Source: an uncultured Granulosicoccaceae bacterium
GTDB taxonomy: Bacteria > Pseudomonadota > Gammaproteobacteria > Granulosicoccales > Granulosicoccaceae
Length of the DNA stretch: 63,554 nucleotides
Direction: 5' to 3'
Assembly: GCA_938006335.1 (NCBI GenBank)
Contig: CALLMF010000034.1
Coordinates: 1-63,554 of the forward strand
Of the stretch, positions 49,557 through 57,219 are shown piece by piece. The position numbers and the translations under genes were made by a program. The notes beneath the pieces were generated by a model. That model searched no databases. It saw only the letters and a list, made by a program, of their open reading frames with translations, and was not told where the DNA came from. Positions within the stretch are counted from its first letter, which is position 1; every line of letters begins with the position of its first letter.

Positions 49557-50039
49557 TCAATTGCGAATGCTGATACCGAAACCGAAGGTTACGCGCGGCT
49601 GATCCGGCGCGCCCGGCCGCCAGAGTTTCTGGTCTGTGATGCGCACTGTAGCGAGTTCCTGGCGACTTTCGCCAATGCTCGTCTGTGTCGTTTCAATCAG
49701 ACTGCCAAGCAGGGTTATCTCGCGCCCCGGCGCGAAGTCCAGGGGTTCGAGTAGATCGGACGTGATCGCGACGAATCGTCCGATGCTCTCGCGACCACGC
49801 AGGGGTCGACCGATACGGTCGAGCGGATAGGCCAGTACATCCAGGCGTGTACCGGATTCCAGGACCGCGTTGTTCACGATGACGCCACCCCACATCACGC
49901 TGCCACGGTTGGACGAATCGACCGTAGCCGGCGTGGCCTCCTCGAGCTGCAGGCCGTCTGGAATCTCGACGGGTGTCGACGCACAGCTCGCTACAGCGAC
50001 AAGCACTGCAGCGGTCAACAGGGGACGGATGAGTTTCAC
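49557..50039 (-). CDS. slp: Slp family outer-membrane lipoprotein, copy 1
   Basis: The 160-residue product has a lipoprotein signal with the lipobox VASC (about 17-20) and the Slp-type core: VMWGGVIVNNAVLESGTRLDVL, PLDRIGRPLRG and GREITLLGSLIE. In E. coli Slp is a starvation- and acid-induced outer-membrane lipoprotein with a poorly known role. It lies 26 bp after its paralogue on the same strand. Confidence 0.88.
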   Translation of the reverse strand: MKLIRPLLTAAVLVAVASCASTPVEIPDGLQLEEATPATVDSSNRGSVMWGGVIVNNAVLESGTRLDVLAYPLDRIGRPLRGRESIGRFVAITSDLLEPLDFAPGREITLLGSLIETTQTSIGESRQELATVRITDQKLWRPGAPDQPRVTFGFGISIRN

Positions 50040-50065
50040 TGTGCGATCAGGTCGATGTGGCGCAA

Positions 50066-50737
50066 TCAGGGACGGATGATGAGCGAGAGACCAACGTTAC
50101 CTCGACCACGGCCGCGGTGGTGATGCGACAAGCCAAAGTGGCCATATCCATAGAACCCGCAATCGATGGACCTGTGGCGCTGGAAGGGATGCGGCCAATC
50201 GTCGTAGCAGCGGTGCGAGCGTGCGTAGAGACGCGCCGAGGCAGGCGACCAGTAGTGATAGTCGTCAACATCGACCACCGGAAATCGATACGGGCTATCG
50301 CCGATCGATCCGTCACGTACCTCGCCGACCAGGCCGGTCACCGTGATGTCACGCCCCGGCTTGATGATGCTTGGGTCCAGCACATCGTTGACTTCGGCAA
50401 AAAAGCGCCCGTCAGAGCTGTCGTTGCGGATCGGGCGGCCGGTTGAAGTCAGTGGTCGAGACACGATTTCGAGCACGGTGCTGCCGTCTTCCCTGTTATC
50501 GACTGAGGCGATGGTGCCACCCCACCGCACCGGCTGGGGAATGTCCGGTTGCTCGGCGCGTACCGTCGATACGCGGATATCGGCGACCTCGGCGTGTGGA
50601 TGAGCGGTAGCGCAACCCGCCAGCACCGCGACCGCCACGATCACCGCGACACGAAACGTGATGCGCGTCACATCGAGTGGTCGGCGACCAAGCACCGAAC
50701 TCGCACGTACAAATGACGTCTCACTATTGAACTGCAT
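50066..50737 (-). CDS. Slp family outer-membrane lipoprotein, copy 2, with His/Gly-rich tail
   Basis: Paralogue of the next gene. The 223-residue product has a long N-terminal region, a lipobox (LAGC, about 41) and the Slp core RWGGTIASVDNREDGSTVLEI, PLTSTGRPIR and GRDITVTGLVGEV. Unlike copy 1 it ends in a tail rich in His, Tyr, Arg and Gly (YGHFGLSHHHRGRGRG). ATG 50737 is preceded by GAGGAG at 11 bases. The gap to the divergent gene (50738-50978) shows nothing certain. Confidence 0.85.
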   Translation of the reverse strand: MQFNSETSFVRASSVLGRRPLDVTRITFRVAVIVAVAVLAGCATAHPHAEVADIRVSTVRAEQPDIPQPVRWGGTIASVDNREDGSTVLEIVSRPLTSTGRPIRNDSSDGRFFAEVNDVLDPSIIKPGRDITVTGLVGEVRDGSIGDSPYRFPVVDVDDYHYWSPASARLYARSHRCYDDWPHPFQRHRSIDCGFYGYGHFGLSHHHRGRGRGNVGLSLIIRP

Positions 50738-50978
50738 GACAATGTGCTCCTCTGACGGGCGTGGTGTCAGCCACAACAATATCGGGCATGCTGCCGGTTG
50801 CAACAGTGCTTGGGAAGATCATTGACACCTTTTCACGAATTCGCGGAATACCTCATACTGCGGGCACCAAGCTTGCTCGATCCTGAACGATAACCAATAA
50901 AGCGGGCGGAAAACTGCCGCGACGCACTCATAACCGACTCGACGACACAACCCCGACGACGCGACACAGGCTGACACA

Positions 50979-51269
50979 ATGCAATTGATCACCCGCGCGG
51001 CTGACTTGTTGAACATTAGCGAGCTCAAGCTTCTCAGCGAGGCCTACCTGAACTGGTTTGGCGACCACGCAGACGAGGACGACATGATGTTCTTGTTCAC
51101 CCAGTTCATGATGTTCGGTGAGGTGCCGGACTGGGTCGAGCAATACGCACAGCAGATCCTCGAAGACCTCGAAGCCAATCGCCAGGTCAATCCGAATTCG
51201 TTTTGCGTGCTCAACCTGGCACCGCGTGTCGGCAACAAGACGCGCGTCGGTTTTTCTCTGCAGCGCTGA
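50979..51269 (+). CDS. Small protein of unknown function
   Basis: The 96-residue product is helical and acidic in its first two-thirds (ELKLLSEAYLNWFGDHADEDD, MMFLFTQFMMFGEVPDWVEQYA) and ends in a basic, polar segment. No signal peptide or membrane helix is obvious. Composition and periodicity look coding. It is divergent from the Slp genes and convergent with the cupin gene. I do not recognise the family. Confidence 0.6.
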   Translation: MQLITRAADLLNISELKLLSEAYLNWFGDHADEDDMMFLFTQFMMFGEVPDWVEQYAQQILEDLEANRQVNPNSFCVLNLAPRVGNKTRVGFSLQR

Positions 51270-51305
51270 TACCGCGAAACGCGTCGGCGACGCGGGGCTG
51301 CCCCG

Positions 51306-51617
51306 CTACAGAAAGTCGTCCCGACGAGGTGTAAACGTGTCGATGAGGCGACCGGCGGTGACCGCCGTACAGCCATGCTCGACGTTGGACTCGATGACCA
51401 GGGAGTCCCCCGCATTGAGTCGACGGGTTTCCGAGCCGACCGTAAAGTCGAAACTGCCCTCGGCCACGTAGGTCGACTGCACATGAACGTGATGGTGCAA
51501 GGCACCGACCGCTCCCGCGTCAAACGCGAACTCGACAACCATCAGCTGTTCGTTTTCAGCAAGTACCGTTCGGAGTACACCATCGTCGGCTTGCACCTGG
51601 GGAAATAATCTACTCAT
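51306..51617 (-). CDS. KdgF-like cupin
   Basis: Small single-domain cupin of about 103 residues with the metal-binding set HHHVHVQ...E and H in SNVEHG. The end TFTPRRDDFL and the FDFTVGSETRRLNAGDSLVI stretch resemble KdgF, which speeds opening of unsaturated uronates from pectin and alginate breakdown. No lyase or kdg gene is next to it, so the role is inferred. ATG 51635 is a possible alternative start. Confidence 0.7.
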   Translation of the reverse strand: MSRLFPQVQADDGVLRTVLAENEQLMVVEFAFDAGAVGALHHHVHVQSTYVAEGSFDFTVGSETRRLNAGDSLVIESNVEHGCTAVTAGRLIDTFTPRRDDFL

Positions 51618-51676
51618 GAGCTGAGCATACTCCATTCGCGCAACGGACCGAAAAGACAGCGCATTGCAGTGCCGCT

Positions 51677-52375
51677 ATGGTGTCGAGCATGGATACCGAT
51701 GACATCACGACACCACACGAGCGCTTGTCATTCTCCGCGCTACCCGAGCAGCGCATGCTCGATGCGTCGACAGATTTCCTCGCGCGCGTTCGCACACGCC
51801 GCAGCGTTCGCGACTTTTCCGACACGCCGGTACCACAGACGCTGATCGAGAATGCCATTGCAGCCGCTGGCTCATCGCCGAGCGGTGCCAATGGACAACC
51901 GTGGCACTTCGTGGCAATTCAGGACCCGGCCCTCAAACATCAGATACGTACCGCTGCCGAGCAGGAGGAGCGTGCCTTCTATGGTGGCCGCGCGGGCGAC
52001 GCCTGGCTTGATGCGCTCGCCCCGCTTGGCACGAATGCCGAAAAACCGTTCCTCGACACGGCACCGTGGTTGATCGCCGTGTTTCTCGAGAAGTATCGAC
52101 TGGATGAGCAGGGGGAGCGGCACAAGCATTACTACATGACCGAGTCGGTCGGCATGGCCTGCGGCATTCTGGTAACAGCGCTGCATCTTGCCGGACTCGC
52201 GACCTTGACTCACACACCAGCACCGATGGGCTTTCTGAAAAAAGCGCTGCATCGACCGGTCAATGAACGCGCGTTCATGCTGGTAGTTGCAGGCTACCCT
52301 GCGCCTGACGCTACCGTGCCGGCCATCACGCGCAAACCGCTGTCAGAGATCATGACCGTCCACAGCACTGCGTGA
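51677..52375 (+). CDS. Iodotyrosine deiodinase-like nitroreductase
   Basis: FMN-dependent nitroreductase-fold protein. The 232-residue product has RTRRSVRDFSDTPVP and SPSGANGQPWHF at the FMN site. It then has HYYMTESVGMACGILVTAL and GLATLTHTPAPMGFL, followed by RKPLSEIMTVH, which recall the iodotyrosine dehalogenase group rather than NfsA/NfsB. Bacterial relatives can remove halogens from halotyrosines; whether this one does is untested. ATG 51689 is an alternative start. It converges with the acyl-CoA dehydrogenase gene, 7 bp apart. Confidence 0.8.
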   Translation: MVSSMDTDDITTPHERLSFSALPEQRMLDASTDFLARVRTRRSVRDFSDTPVPQTLIENAIAAAGSSPSGANGQPWHFVAIQDPALKHQIRTAAEQEERAFYGGRAGDAWLDALAPLGTNAEKPFLDTAPWLIAVFLEKYRLDEQGERHKHYYMTESVGMACGILVTALHLAGLATLTHTPAPMGFLKKALHRPVNERAFMLVVAGYPAPDATVPAITRKPLSEIMTVHSTA

Positions 52376-52382
52376 CTGACGC

Positions 52383-53591
52383 CTACGGCAGCGGATCCCA
52401 CTGCCAGAAGTCCGTGCCTGCCTCCATCAGCCGCTTGGCCAGTACCATCCGGTGCACTTCGGAGGCACCGTCTACCAACCGTGCCTGACGCGCGTAACGG
52501 TAGATCCACTCGAGTACCGTGTCCTTGGAATAGCCACGGGCACCACACAACTGGATGGCGGTGTCAGACGCCTTGTGCAACACGTCGGCAACGGCCACCT
52601 TCGCCATCGACACTTCCTGCTTTGCATGGCTGCCGAGGTCCAGCGCACGAGCCGCACGCATGGTGAGCAAGCGACCGATCTCGATATCCATCGCGACCTC
52701 TCCCAGCTGCAGTTGCACGCTCTCGCGATCAGCGAGCACGCCGCCAAACGCCTTTCGCTCGGCCACATGCTCGGTAGCAATTTCCATGGACCGGCGGGCG
52801 AGGCCCAGCCACCGCATGCAGTGGGTCAGACGCGCCACGCCAAGACGAATCTGGGTGACCTTCAAACCGTCGCCCACCTCCATCAGACGATGTTCGTCAG
52901 GCACGCGCAGGTTCTCGAAGACGATCTCGCAATGCCCACCATGCTCTTCCGGCCCCATGATCGGTATGCGCCGCTCGACACTGAAACCGGGGTCATCGCG
53001 ATGGAACAGAAATGCGGTCAATCCCTTGCGTGGGTCCTCCGATGTGCGAGCCACCACAATGAAATGCGCGGCCTCCTCGGCGCCCGTGATGTACCACTTG
53101 CGCCCGTTGATGAGCCAGTCGCTGCCATCGCGCTCGGCACGAGTGAGCATCATGCCGGCAGGATCCGAGCCGGAACCCGGCGCGGGCTCGGTCATCGCAA
53201 AGGCACTGCGCACGTCGCCGCGTATCAGTGGCTCCAACCACCAGCGTTGCTGTTCCGGCGTGCCAATCTTCGCGAGCACCATCATGTTGCCATCGTCAGG
53301 CGCGGCGGCATTGAACACCGCAGGCCCGAAAATCGAACGATTCATCGCCTCGTAGCAGGCCGCCATGCCGACGTGATCGAGGCCCTGGCCGCCAAGACGT
53401 TCAGGCAATTGCAGGCACCAGAGCCCTTCAGCCTTGGCCTGATCCCGCAGGCGCTGCAAGAGATCGAGACGGATGTTCTCGTGCGCGTCGAAGTGTGACC
53501 GATCGGCCTCCAGCGGCATGACCCGCTGCTCAACAAAGGCGGCAATGCGAGCGCGAAAGTCCTCATTGCGTTGGCCCAGCGAAAAATCCAT
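52383..53591 (-). CDS. Acyl-CoA dehydrogenase
   Basis: FAD flavoprotein oxidising an acyl-CoA to the enoyl-CoA. The 402-residue product has AFAMTEPAPGSGSD (FAD/substrate region), WYITGAEEAAHFIVVA, a RLGVARLTHCMRW helix and the C-terminal QLCGARGYSKDTVLEWIYR. Its start MDFSLGQRNEDF is preceded by GCAGGA. Length is normal. Features recall the ACAD10/11-like group, but chain-length specificity is unknown. The SDR gene upstream, 55 bp away, may belong to the same unit. Confidence 0.92.
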   Translation of the reverse strand: MDFSLGQRNEDFRARIAAFVEQRVMPLEADRSHFDAHENIRLDLLQRLRDQAKAEGLWCLQLPERLGGQGLDHVGMAACYEAMNRSIFGPAVFNAAAPDDGNMMVLAKIGTPEQQRWWLEPLIRGDVRSAFAMTEPAPGSGSDPAGMMLTRAERDGSDWLINGRKWYITGAEEAAHFIVVARTSEDPRKGLTAFLFHRDDPGFSVERRIPIMGPEEHGGHCEIVFENLRVPDEHRLMEVGDGLKVTQIRLGVARLTHCMRWLGLARRSMEIATEHVAERKAFGGVLADRESVQLQLGEVAMDIEIGRLLTMRAARALDLGSHAKQEVSMAKVAVADVLHKASDTAIQLCGARGYSKDTVLEWIYRYARQARLVDGASEVHRMVLAKRLMEAGTDFWQWDPLP

Positions 53592-53646
53592 CGTCAGTCC
53601 TGCTCCAAGCCGTGAATGAACGCGTGCCAACGCACGCGGGCGCACC

Positions 53647-54414
53647 TTACAACGAACTGACGGCGTGGCCACCATCAACGACGATCTCGGCCCCGTTCAT
53701 ATGGCGTCCGGCATCGCTGGCCAACAACAACAGTGCACCGTCAAGATCGCTTGCCTGGCCCAAGCGGCGATTCGGGACGCGCTTGACAACGGCCTTGCCA
53801 GCATCGCTGGAAAAATAATCGCTGTTGATCGAGGTTTCGATATAGCCCGGAGATAGCGCGTTGACACGAATACCGTGACGGGCCCACTCCAGCGCCAGGC
53901 TGCGCGTCAGGTGCAACAATCCCGCCTTGGCCACCGCATACGGCGCTGTGCCCGGCATGGTCCGCGAGCCCAGTATCGAACACACGTTGACGATCGCGCC
54001 GCCCTTGTTCTCGTTGATTCGAGCCGCAGCCCACGCTTGCGACAGCCGTCTCGGACCATCCAGATTGGTCGCCTGTACCCGTGCCCAGGACGCGTCCTCG
54101 GTGTCCAGCGCACGAGTGGATGTCGCAACACCCGCGTTGTTGATCAGTACATCCACATCGGCGAGGACCGTATCCATCGCGCGCATCGATGCCGGATCAA
54201 GCACGTCGAGCCGTATCGGCACAAACTGCTGGGGCCACTTTTGCGCCAACGCTTGCAAGCGGCTGGCCTCTGCCTGCCTGCCACTACCCACCACCTGCGC
54301 GCCCGCCTCGAGAAGCACCTCGGCAAAGCGTGATCCAAGACTGCCCGAGGCGCCTGTCACCAGAGCACACTGGCCGGCGAGCGAGAACATCGCGTTTACA
54401 CTCGTCATGTTCAC
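53647..54414 (-). CDS. Short-chain dehydrogenase/reductase
   Basis: Classical SDR of 255 residues: TGASGSLGSRFAEVLL (cofactor loop), DVLINNAGVA, the Ser of VCSILGSR, YAVAKAGLL (catalytic Tyr-Lys) and the C-terminal IVVDGGHAV. Substrate unknown; the gene pairs with the acyl-CoA dehydrogenase, so a hydroxyacyl or alcohol step is possible. It is divergent from the DUF4091 gene with only 18 bp between start codons. Confidence 0.92.
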   Translation of the reverse strand: MNMTSVNAMFSLAGQCALVTGASGSLGSRFAEVLLEAGAQVVGSGRQAEASRLQALAQKWPQQFVPIRLDVLDPASMRAMDTVLADVDVLINNAGVATSTRALDTEDASWARVQATNLDGPRRLSQAWAAARINENKGGAIVNVCSILGSRTMPGTAPYAVAKAGLLHLTRSLALEWARHGIRVNALSPGYIETSINSDYFSSDAGKAVVKRVPNRRLGQASDLDGALLLLASDAGRHMNGAEIVVDGGHAVSSL

Positions 54415-54432
54415 CGTCGCACTCCCAAGCTC

Positions 54433-56358
54433 ATGAAACCCACGATGTCAGCTTACCGCGTCAGGCCTCGTTCGCTTGGCAACATACTGCTGCTCGCACT
54501 ACTACCTTGTCTTGCCGTCGCAGACACTGACGCGAACTGCATCGAGACGACAACCGGATTGCAACTGTGCGCGAGCAGCGACATGGATCGCACGGCAAGG
54601 CGCTCCAGCCCTGCCCCCGATCACGAACGTTACTCACTGAGTGACGCGCATATCCAGCTGACTGCGGCACGTAACGAGACCCTGGGCTTTCAATTGTTGT
54701 TCTCACGCGCTCGTGCATCGGTGCCACGCACCGTTACGCTACCGCGTGTCGAGCACCACGACAGCCTGATCGAACGGCACTACATCGCCCACTATCACCC
54801 CGTACATGGCGGACACTACCGCTGGGGCCCGGCTACAGCAGTCCTGCCCGACGAAGGCAATCGCCCGGACGCTCTGGTGCCGCGCCATCACACCTGCGCA
54901 CAGGATACAAAGCAGACGACCACGGTGGGTGGCGTCACGCCCGCCGCTACTCGCTACGACGAACTGCGACTCCCCAAGCGCATCGGCGATATCCAGGCTC
55001 TCTGGATAGAGCTGTTCATTCCATCGGGCACCTCGCCCGGCATCGTTCAACACGTGCTGGAGTTCGAGCATGGGGGAGACGCGTTTTCGATTGATGTCAG
55101 CATTGACATCAAGCCCGTATCACTCCCCGACAAGACCCGCCTGACCGCCATCGCGGAACTGTATCGAAGCTATCGTCTCGAAGGCGCTGGAGAGGACCCG
55201 AGCACTGACGAGTGGCGCCGCATCAGTCATTGCTACCAGCAGATGGCGCACGCGCACCGTGCCGTGTTCATCGAGCGGGTTGCAACCACCCCCGACGGCG
55301 CAGCACGCGACCGATGGTTGGACACCGTCACACCGATTCTCAACGGGGAGTTGTTTACCGAAGCGAATGGCTACCGCGGGCCTGGCATGGCAACGCCTCC
55401 GTCGACGTGGCGCTTGCCATGGCCGCAGCAGCACGACATTTCCGTGGAAACACCGTTGCCACAGACAGACGTTGATGACTTTCATTCGCTCGCACAAGAC
55501 TGGGCGCCACTGATTGCCGAACGCAAATGGAGCGACATTCATTGGTTCGCTTATGTGTTCGATGAGGTCGATGGCCCCAACGACGAGAACACCGGTTTCG
55601 AGCGACGCGAGGACTACATTGCATCGGTACATGCCGACATGGCGCGCGTGCAACTCGCCTTTGATTCAGCCACGGATGGTGTCCCGGGTGCACCGCCCAT
55701 CGACCTGTTGTGGACCAGTCATACCAATCCACGAGTCTGGCTGGGCGAACCAGAGCTGGACCTTGTCGGCACGATCAGGCTATGGGCCCCCAATGCACAT
55801 GCTGCCGATCCGGAGCTGCTCGGTCAGCGAGTAGCGGTGGGTGAAACCGCCTGGTTCTACCACTCCGGGCACCCAGCCGTCGGGGGCCACGTCATAAACG
55901 TAGCTGGTACCGACTTCAGAAGTTGGGGGCTGATCGCCGCGCGCTATGGCATGTCAGGCACTTTCGTCTGGGCGGCCAACCTCGGTCACGATGCACGGCC
56001 CTATGCCATCCCGTCCTACCGCCCGGACGACGACCGTATAGGTAACGGCACGCTCGTCTATCCAGGCGCTGCACTCGAACGAATAGGCTTTGAAGCGTCA
56101 GCAGGGCCAGTACCTTCGATGCGCCTGAAGGCCTGGCACAGAGGGCTACAAGACGCAGAGTTGTATTATCTTGCCCGAGCTGTGGATGTAGAACGCGCGG
56201 ATGCGATCATCGAGGAGCTGATCCCGCTGGCCCTCGCCGAGGCAGTGGCCGAGGGCCTGACATCACCGACCTGGCCGCAGGCGGCTGCGCCGTGGATCGA
56301 TGCGCGTGACGCCTGGCTCCAGATCGCGGCTGAGGGCGGCGCTGTCGCGGGTGATTGA
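54433..56358 (+). CDS. Secreted DUF4091-domain protein (glycoside hydrolase-like)
   Basis: The 641-residue product has an N-terminal signal peptide (about 1-30, ending AVA), a beta-rich N-terminal domain and a TIM-barrel-like middle with an acidic pair in YVFDEVDGP (about 375-378). Its C-terminal region (GNGTLVYPG, PSMRLKAWHRGLQDAELYYLA) is typical of DUF4091. DUF4091 proteins are related to GH123 hexosaminidases, which use an Asp-Glu pair, so glycan hydrolysis is a reasonable guess. Its last 96 bp overlap the 3' end of the convergent xdhC gene. Confidence 0.78.
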   Translation: MKPTMSAYRVRPRSLGNILLLALLPCLAVADTDANCIETTTGLQLCASSDMDRTARRSSPAPDHERYSLSDAHIQLTAARNETLGFQLLFSRARASVPRTVTLPRVEHHDSLIERHYIAHYHPVHGGHYRWGPATAVLPDEGNRPDALVPRHHTCAQDTKQTTTVGGVTPAATRYDELRLPKRIGDIQALWIELFIPSGTSPGIVQHVLEFEHGGDAFSIDVSIDIKPVSLPDKTRLTAIAELYRSYRLEGAGEDPSTDEWRRISHCYQQMAHAHRAVFIERVATTPDGAARDRWLDTVTPILNGELFTEANGYRGPGMATPPSTWRLPWPQQHDISVETPLPQTDVDDFHSLAQDWAPLIAERKWSDIHWFAYVFDEVDGPNDENTGFERREDYIASVHADMARVQLAFDSATDGVPGAPPIDLLWTSHTNPRVWLGEPELDLVGTIRLWAPNAHAADPELLGQRVAVGETAWFYHSGHPAVGGHVINVAGTDFRSWGLIAARYGMSGTFVWAANLGHDARPYAIPSYRPDDDRIGNGTLVYPGAALERIGFEASAGPVPSMRLKAWHRGLQDAELYYLARAVDVERADAIIEELIPLALAEAVAEGLTSPTWPQAAAPWIDARDAWLQIAAEGGAVAGD

Positions 56359-57219
56359 ATCCCCCGCAGCAGCACCGGCCCGCGCATCGAGCACATCGGC
56401 CATTGCGGCTATCGCAACTTCCATCGGCGTGTTGCCCGTGCGAATCGATGTGCCCAACGGCGCGGTGAGCCCGTCGAGCTCGTCTTCGATGAAACCCTTG
56501 CGCGACAATCGCGAACGAAAGGCAGCGGCCTTTGATTGCGATGCGATGAGGCCGCAGAAGGCGGCATCCTCTCGTGCCAATACTGCCTCAACAACCTCGA
56601 GATCACGCTCATGGCTGTGTGTCATGACGAGATAGAAGCTGCCCGGCCGACAACTCTCAACCGCTGCAAATACGTTCTCATCATGCAGACGGGTGTGCAA
56701 TACGCCTTCACCGCGGCGTGACGTCGTATCGGTTCCAAGATCGATATCCGGACGAGAGTGCTGACGCCGCCCACGGACAACATCAGCACCAATCCGGTCG
56801 AGCCATGGTTCACGCGAGTCATGAAACGTGGCAATACAGGGCAGCTGCCTCAATAGCGTGGCGAGCTGCTGCGCTACATGCCCGGCACCAAACACATCGA
56901 CACGAAAATCACAGGCAGGAAAGCGCTCGAACACCAGACTCACGCGTCCACCACAACACTGGGACAGGGCCTTGCCGAGCGTCCACTCGCGTACGTACAC
57001 ACGAGCGCTGAAGGAATCGGCACGCAGTAATTCGCACGCCTCATTGAGTGCCGCGTGCTCCAACGCACCACCGCCAATGGTACCGACCACCTCAGTACCC
57101 GTGACAAGCAAGCGGGTTCCCACCCCTCGGGGCGCTGAACCCTCGACGCTTGCAATGGTCACCAGTACCGCAGCCTCACCCTGCTCGCGACACGCTTGAA
57201 TTCTCGTGAAAACACTCAC
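56263..57219 (-). CDS. xdhC: Xanthine dehydrogenase accessory protein XdhC
   Basis: Chaperone that supplies sulfurated molybdenum cofactor to xanthine dehydrogenase. The 318-residue product has VEGSAPRGVGTRLLV, IGGGALEH, LSQCCGGRV with the paired Cys, and an NAD-like fold DVFGAGHVAQQLA. The C-terminal RTGNTPMEVAIAAMADVL is typical. It overlaps xdhB by 4 bp and runs 96 bp into the convergent DUF4091 gene. Confidence 0.93.
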   Translation of the reverse strand: MSVFTRIQACREQGEAAVLVTIASVEGSAPRGVGTRLLVTGTEVVGTIGGGALEHAALNEACELLRADSFSARVYVREWTLGKALSQCCGGRVSLVFERFPACDFRVDVFGAGHVAQQLATLLRQLPCIATFHDSREPWLDRIGADVVRGRRQHSRPDIDLGTDTTSRRGEGVLHTRLHDENVFAAVESCRPGSFYLVMTHSHERDLEVVEAVLAREDAAFCGLIASQSKAAAFRSRLSRKGFIEDELDGLTAPLGTSIRTGNTPMEVAIAAMADVLDARAGAAAGDSITRDSAALSRDLEPGVTRIDPRRSRLRPGR

